Shown piece by piece: positions 8,691-15,254 of a stretch of DNA of 64,000 nt. The first letter of the stretch is position 1. Each line of letters starts with the position of its first letter. The DNA comes from Acidimicrobiia bacterium (GTDB taxonomy: Bacteria; Actinomycetota; Acidimicrobiia; Spongiisociales; ZC4RG35): contig PKRG01000011.1 in assembly GCA_017577575.1 (NCBI GenBank), forward strand, positions 1 to 64,000. The letters are read 5' to 3'. The notes below the pieces were generated by a model. It was not told where the DNA came from, did not search any database, and saw only the letters and a list, made by a program, of their open reading frames with translations. The translations under genes were made by a program, and so were the position numbers.

Positions 8691-9166
8691 GTCGAGGCGG
8701 GCTGGGTGAGCGACGCCAGCGTCAAAGCCGTCTCCACCGCGGCGGTAGCCGCCTCGTCGCCCTTGTTGTTGGGCCCGGGCTGGGCTCGTTCCACCGCGTG
8801 GGACACCTCGTGTACCGCCAACACGCCGTTCGTCACGGGTATTCCCTTGTCGCGGCTCACCAGCGTGAGCCCGCGGGCGGACTCGGTGGCGACGATCGTG
8901 TAGTGGTCGGTGTCCCCTTTGATGATCACCCCCAGCGCCACCACGGCGTCGCAGCCGGCATCGGCGAGCGCCCTGGCGCCGATGGGGAGCTCCAGCGACC
9001 CCGGCACGCGCATCACCGTGACCCGGCCGACTCCGAGGTGCTGGAGGCGGCTGAGGGCGCCATCCACGAGGCGGTCGGTGATCGACTGGTTCCATTTGGC
9101 CGCCACCACCCCGATGTGGAGACGGGAGGCGTCGGCGAGCGGCTCGATCGTGCGGATCTCCGTCAC
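8687..9166 (-). CDS. ribH: 6,7-dimethyl-8-ribityllumazine synthase
   Basis: The penultimate riboflavin enzyme, condensing the ribityl-aminopyrimidine with dihydroxybutanone phosphate to lumazine; it usually forms 60-mer capsids. The 159 residues include the family blocks VVAAKWNQSIT, RVPGSLELPIGARAL, ALGVIIKGDTDHY, GIPVTNGVLAV and the C-terminal NKGDEAATAAVETA. The start is GTG 9166, which makes a GTGA overlap with ribBA. The frame extends far upstream only as a shadow of ribBA. It is the last gene of the def-to-ribH run, and no terminator immediately follows it. Confidence 0.97.
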   Translation of the reverse strand: MTEIRTIEPLADASRLHIGVVAAKWNQSITDRLVDGALSRLQHLGVGRVTVMRVPGSLELPIGARALADAGCDAVVALGVIIKGDTDHYTIVATESARGLTLVSRDKGIPVTNGVLAVHEVSHAVERAQPGPNNKGDEAATAAVETALTLASLTQPAST

Positions 9167-10386
9167 TCCGTCTCGTCCTCGTCTTCGGCGAGAAGGTGGC
9201 CCAGCCGGGTCGCCTTGGTGTCCAGGTACCGGACGTTGTGCGGGTTGGCCTTGGTGACCAGGGGGATGCGTTCGACGATCTCCAGCCCGTAGCCGGTGAT
9301 CCCGGCCCGCTTGGTGGGGTTGTTGGTCATCAACCGCATGGTGCGCACGCCCAGGTCGTAGAGGATCTGGGAGCCGACTCCGTAGTCGCGGGCGTCGACG
9401 GGAAGGCCCAGGTCCAGGTTGGCGTCGACGGTGTCGCGGCCCTCGTCCTGGAGCTGGTAGGCGGCGAGCTTGTTGAGCAGCCCGATGCCGCGTCCTTCGT
9501 GACCCCGGATGTAGAGGAGCACGCCCCGGCCCTCCTGGCCGATCTTGGCGAGGGCCTGCTCCAGCTGTTCTCCGCAGTCGCAGCGCTGGGAGCCGAACAC
9601 GTCGCCGGTGAGACACTCGGAGTGGACCCGGACCAGCACGTTCTCGCCGTCGCCGATGTCGCCCATCACCAACGCCACGTGGTGGCGGTCGTCGACGAGC
9701 GACCTGTACCCGACGGCCCGGAACTCGCCGTGGACCGTGGGGATCCTCGCTTCCACCACCCGCTCGACGATCCGTTCCTTCTGGCGCCGGTAGGCGATGA
9801 GGTCGGCGATGGTGCCGATGAGCAGGCCGTGCTCATCGGCGAAGCGCATCAGCTCGGGCAGGCGGGCGACGGTGCCGTCGTCGTTCATGATCTCGGCGAG
9901 GACCGCGGCCGGGTAGAGCCCGGCGAGCTTCGCCAGGTCGACGGCGGCTTCGGTGTGGCCGGCTCGCTTCAGCACCCCTCCCGGCTCGTAGCGCAGCGGG
10001 TAGACGTGCCCGGGGCGGGCCAGGTCGGCCGGCGTGGCCTCGGGATCCACCAGGACCTGGATGGTGCGGGCCCGGTCGGCGGCCGAGATCCCGGTGGTGA
10101 CTCCCTCGGCGGCGTCCACCGACACCGTGAAGGCGGTGCGGAACTCGGCGGTGTTGCGGCTGACCATCATCGGCAGCTTCAGCTCGTCGAGACGCTCCCC
10201 GAGCATCGGCACGCAGATGATCCCCGAGGTGTGCCGCAGCATGAACCCGATCTTCTCGGGGGTGACCTTCTCGGCGGCGAGGATCAGGTCGCCTTCGTTC
10301 TCGCGGTCGGCGTCGTCGACGATGATGACCATCTCCCCCCGCCCGATGGCCTCGGCGAGCTGTTCGACGGAGGCGAATTCGCTCAC
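9163..10386 (-). CDS. ribBA: Bifunctional DHBP synthase / GTP cyclohydrolase II
   Basis: A two-domain protein of 407 residues. The N-terminal RibB domain makes 3,4-dihydroxy-2-butanone 4-phosphate from ribulose 5-phosphate (DADRENEGDLILAAEKV, RRPGHVYPLRYE and GHTEAAVDLAKLAG regions). The C-terminal RibA domain opens GTP. It shows the zinc cysteines in SECLTGDVFGSQRCDCGEQL and the catalytic stretch LYIRGHEGRGIGL. Both committed riboflavin substrates are therefore made by one chain. GTG 10386 overlaps the ribE stop as GTGA, and the C-terminus overlaps ribH the same way. Its RibB substrate ties it to rpe, encoded upstream on the same strand. Confidence 0.97.
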   Translation of the reverse strand: MSEFASVEQLAEAIGRGEMVIIVDDADRENEGDLILAAEKVTPEKIGFMLRHTSGIICVPMLGERLDELKLPMMVSRNTAEFRTAFTVSVDAAEGVTTGISAADRARTIQVLVDPEATPADLARPGHVYPLRYEPGGVLKRAGHTEAAVDLAKLAGLYPAAVLAEIMNDDGTVARLPELMRFADEHGLLIGTIADLIAYRRQKERIVERVVEARIPTVHGEFRAVGYRSLVDDRHHVALVMGDIGDGENVLVRVHSECLTGDVFGSQRCDCGEQLEQALAKIGQEGRGVLLYIRGHEGRGIGLLNKLAAYQLQDEGRDTVDANLDLGLPVDARDYGVGSQILYDLGVRTMRLMTNNPTKRAGITGYGLEIVERIPLVTKANPHNVRYLDTKATRLGHLLAEDEDETE

Positions 10387-10976
10387 AGGCCGGCTCCGAG
10401 CATGCGCTCGACGTACTTGGCGATCACGTCCACCTCGATGTTGACGCGATCGCCGGGTTTCCGGGCGCCTAGCGTCGTCACGGCGAGCGTGTGGGGGATC
10501 AGGGCGACCTCGAATCCCGTCTCGGTGACGCCGGCGACGGTGAGGCTCACCCCGTCGACGGCCACCGATCCCTTCTCGGCGATGTAGCGGCGGAGGGGCG
10601 CCGGCACGGAGATCGTCATGCGCCGGCCGTCGCCGTCGGCGACCACCGACTCGACGGTGCCGACTCCGTCGACGTGGCCCTGGACGATGTGGCCGTCGAA
10701 CCGTCCCGAGGCGGCGACGGGCCGCTCGAGGTTGACGGAGTCGCCCGGCTGGAGAGCTCCCAGGTTGGTGCGGTCGAGGGTCTCGCCGACCGCCTGGAAG
10801 GAGAGGCGGTCCCCGTCCGTGGAAACGACGGTCAGGCACACCCCGTTGACGGCGACGGAGTCGCCGACGGACGCGTCGGCGGCCAGGGGGCCGGCGTCGA
10901 TCGAGAGATTGCGGCCGCGATCCAGGTCGTCGAGCGACGCGACCTTGCCCAGGTGCTCGACGATTCCGGTGAACAT
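10383..10976 (-). CDS. ribE: Riboflavin synthase alpha chain
   Basis: Dismutates two lumazine molecules to riboflavin and the pyrimidine that RibH reuses. The 197-residue protein begins MFTGIVEHLGKV, the invariant family start. It shows the duplicated lumazine-binding beta barrels: GDSVAVNGVCLTV with GHIVQGHVDGVG, then GSVAVDGVSLTVAGV. ATG 10976 is preferred over upstream in-frame codons because residues before MFTGIV are non-conserved ribD shadow. It starts 13 nt after the ribD stop and overlaps ribBA by GTGA. There is no room for an FMN riboswitch here. Confidence 0.97.
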   Translation of the reverse strand: MFTGIVEHLGKVASLDDLDRGRNLSIDAGPLAADASVGDSVAVNGVCLTVVSTDGDRLSFQAVGETLDRTNLGALQPGDSVNLERPVAASGRFDGHIVQGHVDGVGTVESVVADGDGRRMTISVPAPLRRYIAEKGSVAVDGVSLTVAGVTETGFEVALIPHTLAVTTLGARKPGDRVNIEVDVIAKYVERMLGAGL

Positions 10977-10989
10977 TCCGCTGACAACG

Positions 10990-12066
10990 CTAGTCATGGT
11001 CGGCGGATTCCCGCACAGGGCGCCAATCGAGCCGCACGTCCTCCCCCACCCGGCGGATGTCGGTGATCTCGGCGCGCCGGGCATCCGCAAACGTCCTCCA
11101 CTCCCCCGCCATGACGCCCCGGCCGGACCCTCCGGCGACGAGCGAGCCCACGTAGGTGACTCCCCGGTCCACGAGGCCGCTTCGCCACAGGGCGGCGGCG
11201 ATGGTGGCGCCCCCCTCCACGAGCACGGCGAGGAGGCCGCGGTCGGCGAGGGCCCTCAGAGCCGCCTCCGGCTCCGGCAGGCCGTCGTCGCCTTCGGGGA
11301 CGGGTATCACCTCCACACCGACGTCGTGGGATCGGCTGCTCAGGACGAGTGTGTCGGGCCGCGACCACAGCCGTGCCTCCCTCGGCAGGGGCTGGCGGCC
11401 GGCGATCACGACGCCGACCGGCTGGGGGCCGTCGTAGCCGGGCAAGCGCACGGTGAGGGCCGGGTCGTCGGCCCGCAGCGTGGCGGCTCCCACGAGCACG
11501 GCGTCGGATTCGGCCCGGAGGCGGTGGGCGTCCGCCCGCGCCTCCTCGCCGGTGATCCACTGCGAAGTGCCGTCGACGGCTGCGGTCTGGCCGTCGAGGG
11601 TCATCGCCGTCTTGAGGGTGACGAGCGGGCGCCCGGTGCGGCGATGGTGGAAGTACGCCGGGTCGGCGGCTTCGACCTCGTCGGCGGCCACGCCGGTCAC
11701 CACCTCCACCCCGGCCGAGCGGAGGATGTCGATGCCGACCCCGCGGTTGCGGGGATCGGGATCGACGGCTCCCACTATCACCTTCTCGATCCGGGACTCG
11801 AGTATCGCCTCCGTGCACGGCGGCGTGCGGCCGTGGTGGGAGCAGGGCTCGAGGGTGACGACCATCGTGGCGCCGGGCGGGGGCGGGCCGTCGAGCGCGG
11901 CCAGAGCGGCTCGCTCGGCGTGCGGTTCGCCGGGATGGAGGTGGAACCCCTCGGCGAGGAGGCGGCCGTCGGCGTCGAGGATCACCGCGCCCACCCGCGG
12001 GTTGGGATGGGGATGGGCCCGGCGGGACAGCTCGATCGCCCGCCGCATCGCCTCCAGGGGGCTCAC
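10990..12066 (-). CDS. ribD: Riboflavin biosynthesis deaminase/reductase RibD
   Basis: A bifunctional enzyme for steps 2 and 3 of the pyrimidine branch. The N-terminal cytidine-deaminase-like domain has the zinc motif GEPHAERAAL and PCSHHGRTPPC. The C-terminal reductase domain uses NADPH (LVTLKTAMTLDGQTA, SQWITGEEARADAHRLRAESDAVLVG, VLVEGGATIAAALW). At 358 residues it has the usual length. The start is GTG 12066, one base after the stop of the REC-GGDEF gene, so both are probably co-translated. The C-terminal 20 residues are polar and poorly conserved. Confidence 0.96.
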   Translation of the reverse strand: MSPLEAMRRAIELSRRAHPHPNPRVGAVILDADGRLLAEGFHLHPGEPHAERAALAALDGPPPPGATMVVTLEPCSHHGRTPPCTEAILESRIEKVIVGAVDPDPRNRGVGIDILRSAGVEVVTGVAADEVEAADPAYFHHRRTGRPLVTLKTAMTLDGQTAAVDGTSQWITGEEARADAHRLRAESDAVLVGAATLRADDPALTVRLPGYDGPQPVGVVIAGRQPLPREARLWSRPDTLVLSSRSHDVGVEVIPVPEGDDGLPEPEAALRALADRGLLAVLVEGGATIAAALWRSGLVDRGVTYVGSLVAGGSGRGVMAGEWRTFADARRAEITDIRRVGEDVRLDWRPVRESADHD

Positions 12067-12067
12067 G

Positions 12068-12997
12068 TCAGCGGGTGCGGCGGTCGATCTCGTAGGAGGA
12101 GCCCGCCCGCTTCTTGGCGAACTCCTTCATCTCCACGGCGATCGCCGACGCCTCCCACTGGGTCTTGATCTCCCGGCTGGCGTTGCTGGCGACGCCCAGG
12201 GAGATGGAGCAGATCGGGACCGCGTAGCGTTCGCCCCGGCGGTCGACGACCTCTATGTAGCCGCGGAGTGCGTCGGCGGTGTCGTAGTAGTCGAGGATCC
12301 CGTCGTCGAAGCGCTCGATGACTTCCTTGCAGTAGGCCTCCGCCATCTCGGCGTCGACGATGGCGACGAAGTCGTCGCCGCCGATGTGGCCGATGAACGC
12401 ACCGGTCTGGCCGATGGCGGCGGCGGCGTCCTGGAGGCAGCGCCCGCAGAAGCGGATCACCTCGTCGCCGCGCATGAAGCCGTAGTGGTCGTTGAACGCC
12501 TTGAAGTTGTCGAGGTCGCCGTGGATGAGGGCGAAGGACTTGCCCGACGAGATCCTGTCCTCGATCTCCTGGGAGATGCGGAAGTTGCCGGGCAGGCCGG
12601 TGAGCGGCGACAGGTCCCGGGCCGCCTGGGTGCGGCGCAGCACGGCCTTCACCCGAGCCACCAGCTCGGAGACGTCGAACGGCTTGGTGATGTAGTCGTC
12701 GGCGCCCAACTCGAGGCCCCGCACCCGGTCCTCGGGCAGGCCGCGGGCGGTGAGGAGGATGATCGAGGTGTTGCCGGTGGAGGCGTGGCCGCGGATGCGG
12801 TGGAGGGCGGTGAGGCCGTCCATCCGGGGCATCATGATGTCCAACAGGATCAGGTCCACCGGTTGGCTGGTCGCCTTGTCCAGGGCTTCCTGACCGTCCA
12901 GCGCCGTCTCGACCTCGTATCCCTCCAGCTCCAGGTTGACGCGGACGACCTGGAGGATGTCGGGATCGTCGTCGGCGACCAGAATCCGTTCGCTCAT
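12068..12997 (-). CDS. Response regulator with GGDEF-type output domain
   Basis: A two-domain signalling protein of 309 residues. The receiver domain (1-122) has the acidic pair D10/D11, phosphoacceptor D53 in LLDIMMPRMDG, T83 and K105, so it looks competent for phosphorylation. The output domain (about 128-305) is GGDEF-like. The metal-binding D161 in GDLDNFKAFND is kept, but the signature reads GGDDF (206-210) and no RxxD product-inhibition site precedes it. It may be a weak diguanylate cyclase or only a nucleotide-binding module. No histidine kinase is adjacent. It overlaps rpe by ATGA and is one base from ribD, an unusual place for a regulator. Confidence 0.88.
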   Translation of the reverse strand: MSERILVADDDPDILQVVRVNLELEGYEVETALDGQEALDKATSQPVDLILLDIMMPRMDGLTALHRIRGHASTGNTSIILLTARGLPEDRVRGLELGADDYITKPFDVSELVARVKAVLRRTQAARDLSPLTGLPGNFRISQEIEDRISSGKSFALIHGDLDNFKAFNDHYGFMRGDEVIRFCGRCLQDAAAAIGQTGAFIGHIGGDDFVAIVDAEMAEAYCKEVIERFDDGILDYYDTADALRGYIEVVDRRGERYAVPICSISLGVASNASREIKTQWEASAIAVEMKEFAKKRAGSSYEIDRRTR

Positions 12998-13656
12998 ATC
13001 TCCTCTATGGCTCTTCTCAGGTCGTCGGCGGCCGCTGCCGGGTCCGACGCTCCGAAGATGGCGGTGCCGGCCACGAACACGTTGGCGCCGGCCGCCCGTG
13101 CCTTGGGTGCCGTCTCGGTGGTGATGCCGCCGTCGACCTGTATATCGACCGACAGGCCGTTCGACTCAACGAATTCCCTGGCGGCCATCAACTTGGGCAA
13201 CGCCTCGGTCATGAACGACTGGCCGCCGAACCCCGGCTCCACCGACATGACCACGAGGACGTCGCACAGCTCCAGGAACGGGGTCACCGCCCGCAGAGGA
13301 GTCGCCGGGTTGATCACGAGGCCGAAGTCGAGGCCCAGGCCCCGGGCCTTCTCGGCGGTGGCGGTGGGGTCGGGGACCGCTTCGATGTGCACGGTGACGA
13401 GGTTGGCGCCGGCTTCGGCGAGGTCGTCGAGGTAGGCGGCCGGGTTGGTGATCATCAGGTGACAGTCGAAGTAGAGGTCCGACTCGGGCCGCAGAGAGGC
13501 GATCACCGGCATCCCGAAGCTGATGTTCGGCACGAAATGCCCGTCCATCACGTCGAGGTGCAGCCACTCGACATGGGGCTCCACCTTGGCGACCTGCTCG
13601 GCCAGGTGGCCGAAGTCGGCGGCCAACAGCGACGGGGCGATCCGCACCGGTGTCAT
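12994..13656 (-). CDS. rpe: Ribulose-phosphate 3-epimerase
   Basis: Interconverts ribulose 5-phosphate and xylulose 5-phosphate in the pentose phosphate pathway, using a metal-dependent TIM barrel. The 220 residues begin MTPVRIAPSLLAADFGHL. Family landmarks are HLDVMDGHFVPNISFG (metal-binding His and Asp), DCHLMI, SVEPGFGGQSF and DIQVDGGI, with a phosphate-binding VAGTAIFG near the end. ATG 13656 lies 44 bp after fmt. Ribulose 5-phosphate is also the RibB substrate, which may explain linkage to the riboflavin genes. It ends in an ATGA overlap with the REC-GGDEF gene. Confidence 0.97.
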   Translation of the reverse strand: MTPVRIAPSLLAADFGHLAEQVAKVEPHVEWLHLDVMDGHFVPNISFGMPVIASLRPESDLYFDCHLMITNPAAYLDDLAEAGANLVTVHIEAVPDPTATAEKARGLGLDFGLVINPATPLRAVTPFLELCDVLVVMSVEPGFGGQSFMTEALPKLMAAREFVESNGLSVDIQVDGGITTETAPKARAAGANVFVAGTAIFGASDPAAAADDLRRAIEEI

Positions 13657-13700
13657 CGGGGTGAGTCTACCGACCCATGTCGGCTCGAATCCGGGAGCGG

Positions 13701-14597
13701 CTAGCCGGGGAGGGACCGCCCCCGCAGCCACTCCGCCCCACCCATGGCCCTCTTCCCGGGCGGCTGGATGATGGTGATGGCCAGGGCGCCGTCGGCGAAG
13801 CCGACCACGGGCACGCCGTCGACGTCGGCCCACTCCCCCGGCTCCAGGTCGGCGTCGGTGGGCGATGCCCCCAAGACCTTGTGGGTGACGCCGTCGACGT
13901 CGAGTCGGGCGCCGATATCGGGCGCCAGGGCGCGGATCCGGTTCCACGCTTCGACGACGCCCATGTCGGTGGAAAGCAGGCGGTCATCCGCCTCCAGCCG
14001 GGCGGCGTAGGTCACGCCCTCGTCGGGCTGGGGAACCGGCTGGATCTCGCCGGCCACCCAGGCGGGCAGGGTCTCTTCGAGCAGGGCCGCTCCCATCTCC
14101 GCCAGTCGCTCCCGCAGCGTCCCCCCGGTGTCGGTGTCCTCGATGCGGGTGCGGCGCTGGGCCAGGACGGGCCCGGTGTCGAGCCCTTCGTCCATGAGCA
14201 TGATCGTCACCCCCGTTTGGTTGTCGCCCGCCATCAGGGCACGCTCCACCGGCGCCGCCCCCCGCCAGCGCGGCAACAGCGAGAAGTGGACGTTGACGAA
14301 GCCGGATCCGGGCGCGGCGAGGACTTCCGGCGGGAGGATCATCCCGAAGGCGACCACCACGCCGACGTCGAACGTCCGACCGACGAGGAGCTGTGCCAGC
14401 TCCGATTTGGTGGAGGGCTGGGCGACGGGCAGCCCCAGCTCGAGCGCGGCCTCCTTTACTGGGGGCGGCTGGAGGCGGCGGTGGCGGCCCCGGGGGGCGT
14501 CGGGGCGCGTCACGACCAGATCGACCTCGGCGATCCGGGAGAGGGCGTGGAGAGAGGGTACGGCCGCTCCGGGGGTGCCGCAGAAGACGGCTCTCAC
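13701..14597 (-). CDS. fmt: Methionyl-tRNA formyltransferase
   Basis: Formylates initiator Met-tRNA using 10-formyltetrahydrofolate. The 298-residue protein starts VRAVFCGTPGAAVPSLHAL. The catalytic Asn/His lie in NVHFSLLPRWRGAAP and the Asp in MDEGLDTGP. The C-terminal OB-like tRNA-binding domain includes ARLEADDRLLSTD, AWNRIRAL and a final KRAMGGAEWLRG. GTG 14597 is the start, forming a GTGA overlap with the def stop, the classical def-fmt pair. The frame stays open far upstream antisense to the nucleotidase gene; that extension is not coding. The rsmB gene often found between fmt and rpe is absent. Confidence 0.96.
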   Translation of the reverse strand: MRAVFCGTPGAAVPSLHALSRIAEVDLVVTRPDAPRGRHRRLQPPPVKEAALELGLPVAQPSTKSELAQLLVGRTFDVGVVVAFGMILPPEVLAAPGSGFVNVHFSLLPRWRGAAPVERALMAGDNQTGVTIMLMDEGLDTGPVLAQRRTRIEDTDTGGTLRERLAEMGAALLEETLPAWVAGEIQPVPQPDEGVTYAARLEADDRLLSTDMGVVEAWNRIRALAPDIGARLDVDGVTHKVLGASPTDADLEPGEWADVDGVPVVGFADGALAITIIQPPGKRAMGGAEWLRGRSLPG

Positions 14598-15091
14598 AGC
14601 CCCAGGGCCTGCTCGCTCAGCTCCTTCAGGACCTTCTTGCGTTCCCGGCGAGGGAGCTGGTCGATGATCAGCGTGCCTTCGAGATGCTGGTACTCGTGTT
14701 GCAGCACCCGGCCCATCAGCTCCTCGCCCTCGTAGACGACCTCTTCCCCGTCCTCGTTGAGCGCTTCGATCTTGGCGTAGGCGGGGCGCTTGATGTTCCA
14801 CCAATAGCCCGGAACCGACAAGCAGCCTTCCTCGAACTCCCACTCGCCGGCCGTCTCGACCAGCACGGGGTTGATCATCGCCCGGGCCCCGAGGCCGTCG
14901 TTGGCGTCGAAGACGGCGATGCGCAGGCTCACCCCGATCTGCGGAGCGGCGAGCCCCACCCCGGGTGCGTCGTACATGGTCTCGATCATGTCCTCGATCA
15001 GGGTGCGGATCTTGTCGTCGATCTCCTCGACGGGCTTCGCCGGGGTGCGCAGCACCGGGTCGCCGAATGTCCGGATCGGAAAGATGGCCAT
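14594..15091 (-). CDS. def: Peptide deformylase
   Basis: A metalloenzyme that removes the N-formyl group from nascent proteins. All three motifs are present in 165 residues: GVGLAAPQIG (motif I), EGCLS (motif II, metal-binding Cys) and HEYQHLEG (motif III, HExxH). Motif III usually reads HExDHL; here the third intervening residue is Gln. ATG 15091 begins MAIFPIRTFGDPVLR, matching the family N-terminus, whereas an in-frame start 16 codons upstream adds a non-conserved arginine-rich stretch. It heads the run def-fmt-rpe and is divergent from the nucleotidase gene. Confidence 0.96.
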   Translation of the reverse strand: MAIFPIRTFGDPVLRTPAKPVEEIDDKIRTLIEDMIETMYDAPGVGLAAPQIGVSLRIAVFDANDGLGARAMINPVLVETAGEWEFEEGCLSVPGYWWNIKRPAYAKIEALNEDGEEVVYEGEELMGRVLQHEYQHLEGTLIIDQLPRRERKKVLKELSEQALGL

Positions 15092-15159
15092 AGCGACCAC
15101 AGGGTACCGGCGGCCGCGGCGCGGATGAACGCCCGTCACCGAGGCGCGGCGTCGCGGTA

Positions 15160-15226
15160 GTCGCTAGGTTGGGTTCGGGACACCCGGCGTCGCTACGTTG
15201 GGTGCGAGGGCGGGCTTCTCGCCCGC
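15160..15226 (+). promoter_or_regulatory. Direct repeat and 5'-UTR hairpin upstream of nucleotidase gene
   Basis: GTCGCTAGGTTGGGT (15160-15174) recurs as GTCGCTACGTTGGGT at 15189-15203, a 29-bp period with one mismatch. Each copy contains a TAnnnT hexamer (TAGGTT, TACGTT) of the form seen in actinobacterial -10 boxes. Neither has a convincing -35. A 6-bp hairpin GCGGGC/GCCCGC follows at 15210-15226, 13 nt before the ribosome binding site. It may be a tandem promoter or an operator. Confidence 0.35.
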
Positions 15227-15254
15227 TGTGAGGACGAGAAGGAGGGAGAGAAGA

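Noticed and set aside
10977..13700. Possible FMN riboswitch for the riboflavin genes.
   Set aside because: Gaps in the def-to-ribH run are at most 44 bp, too short for an FMN aptamer, and none of its conserved sequence was seen.
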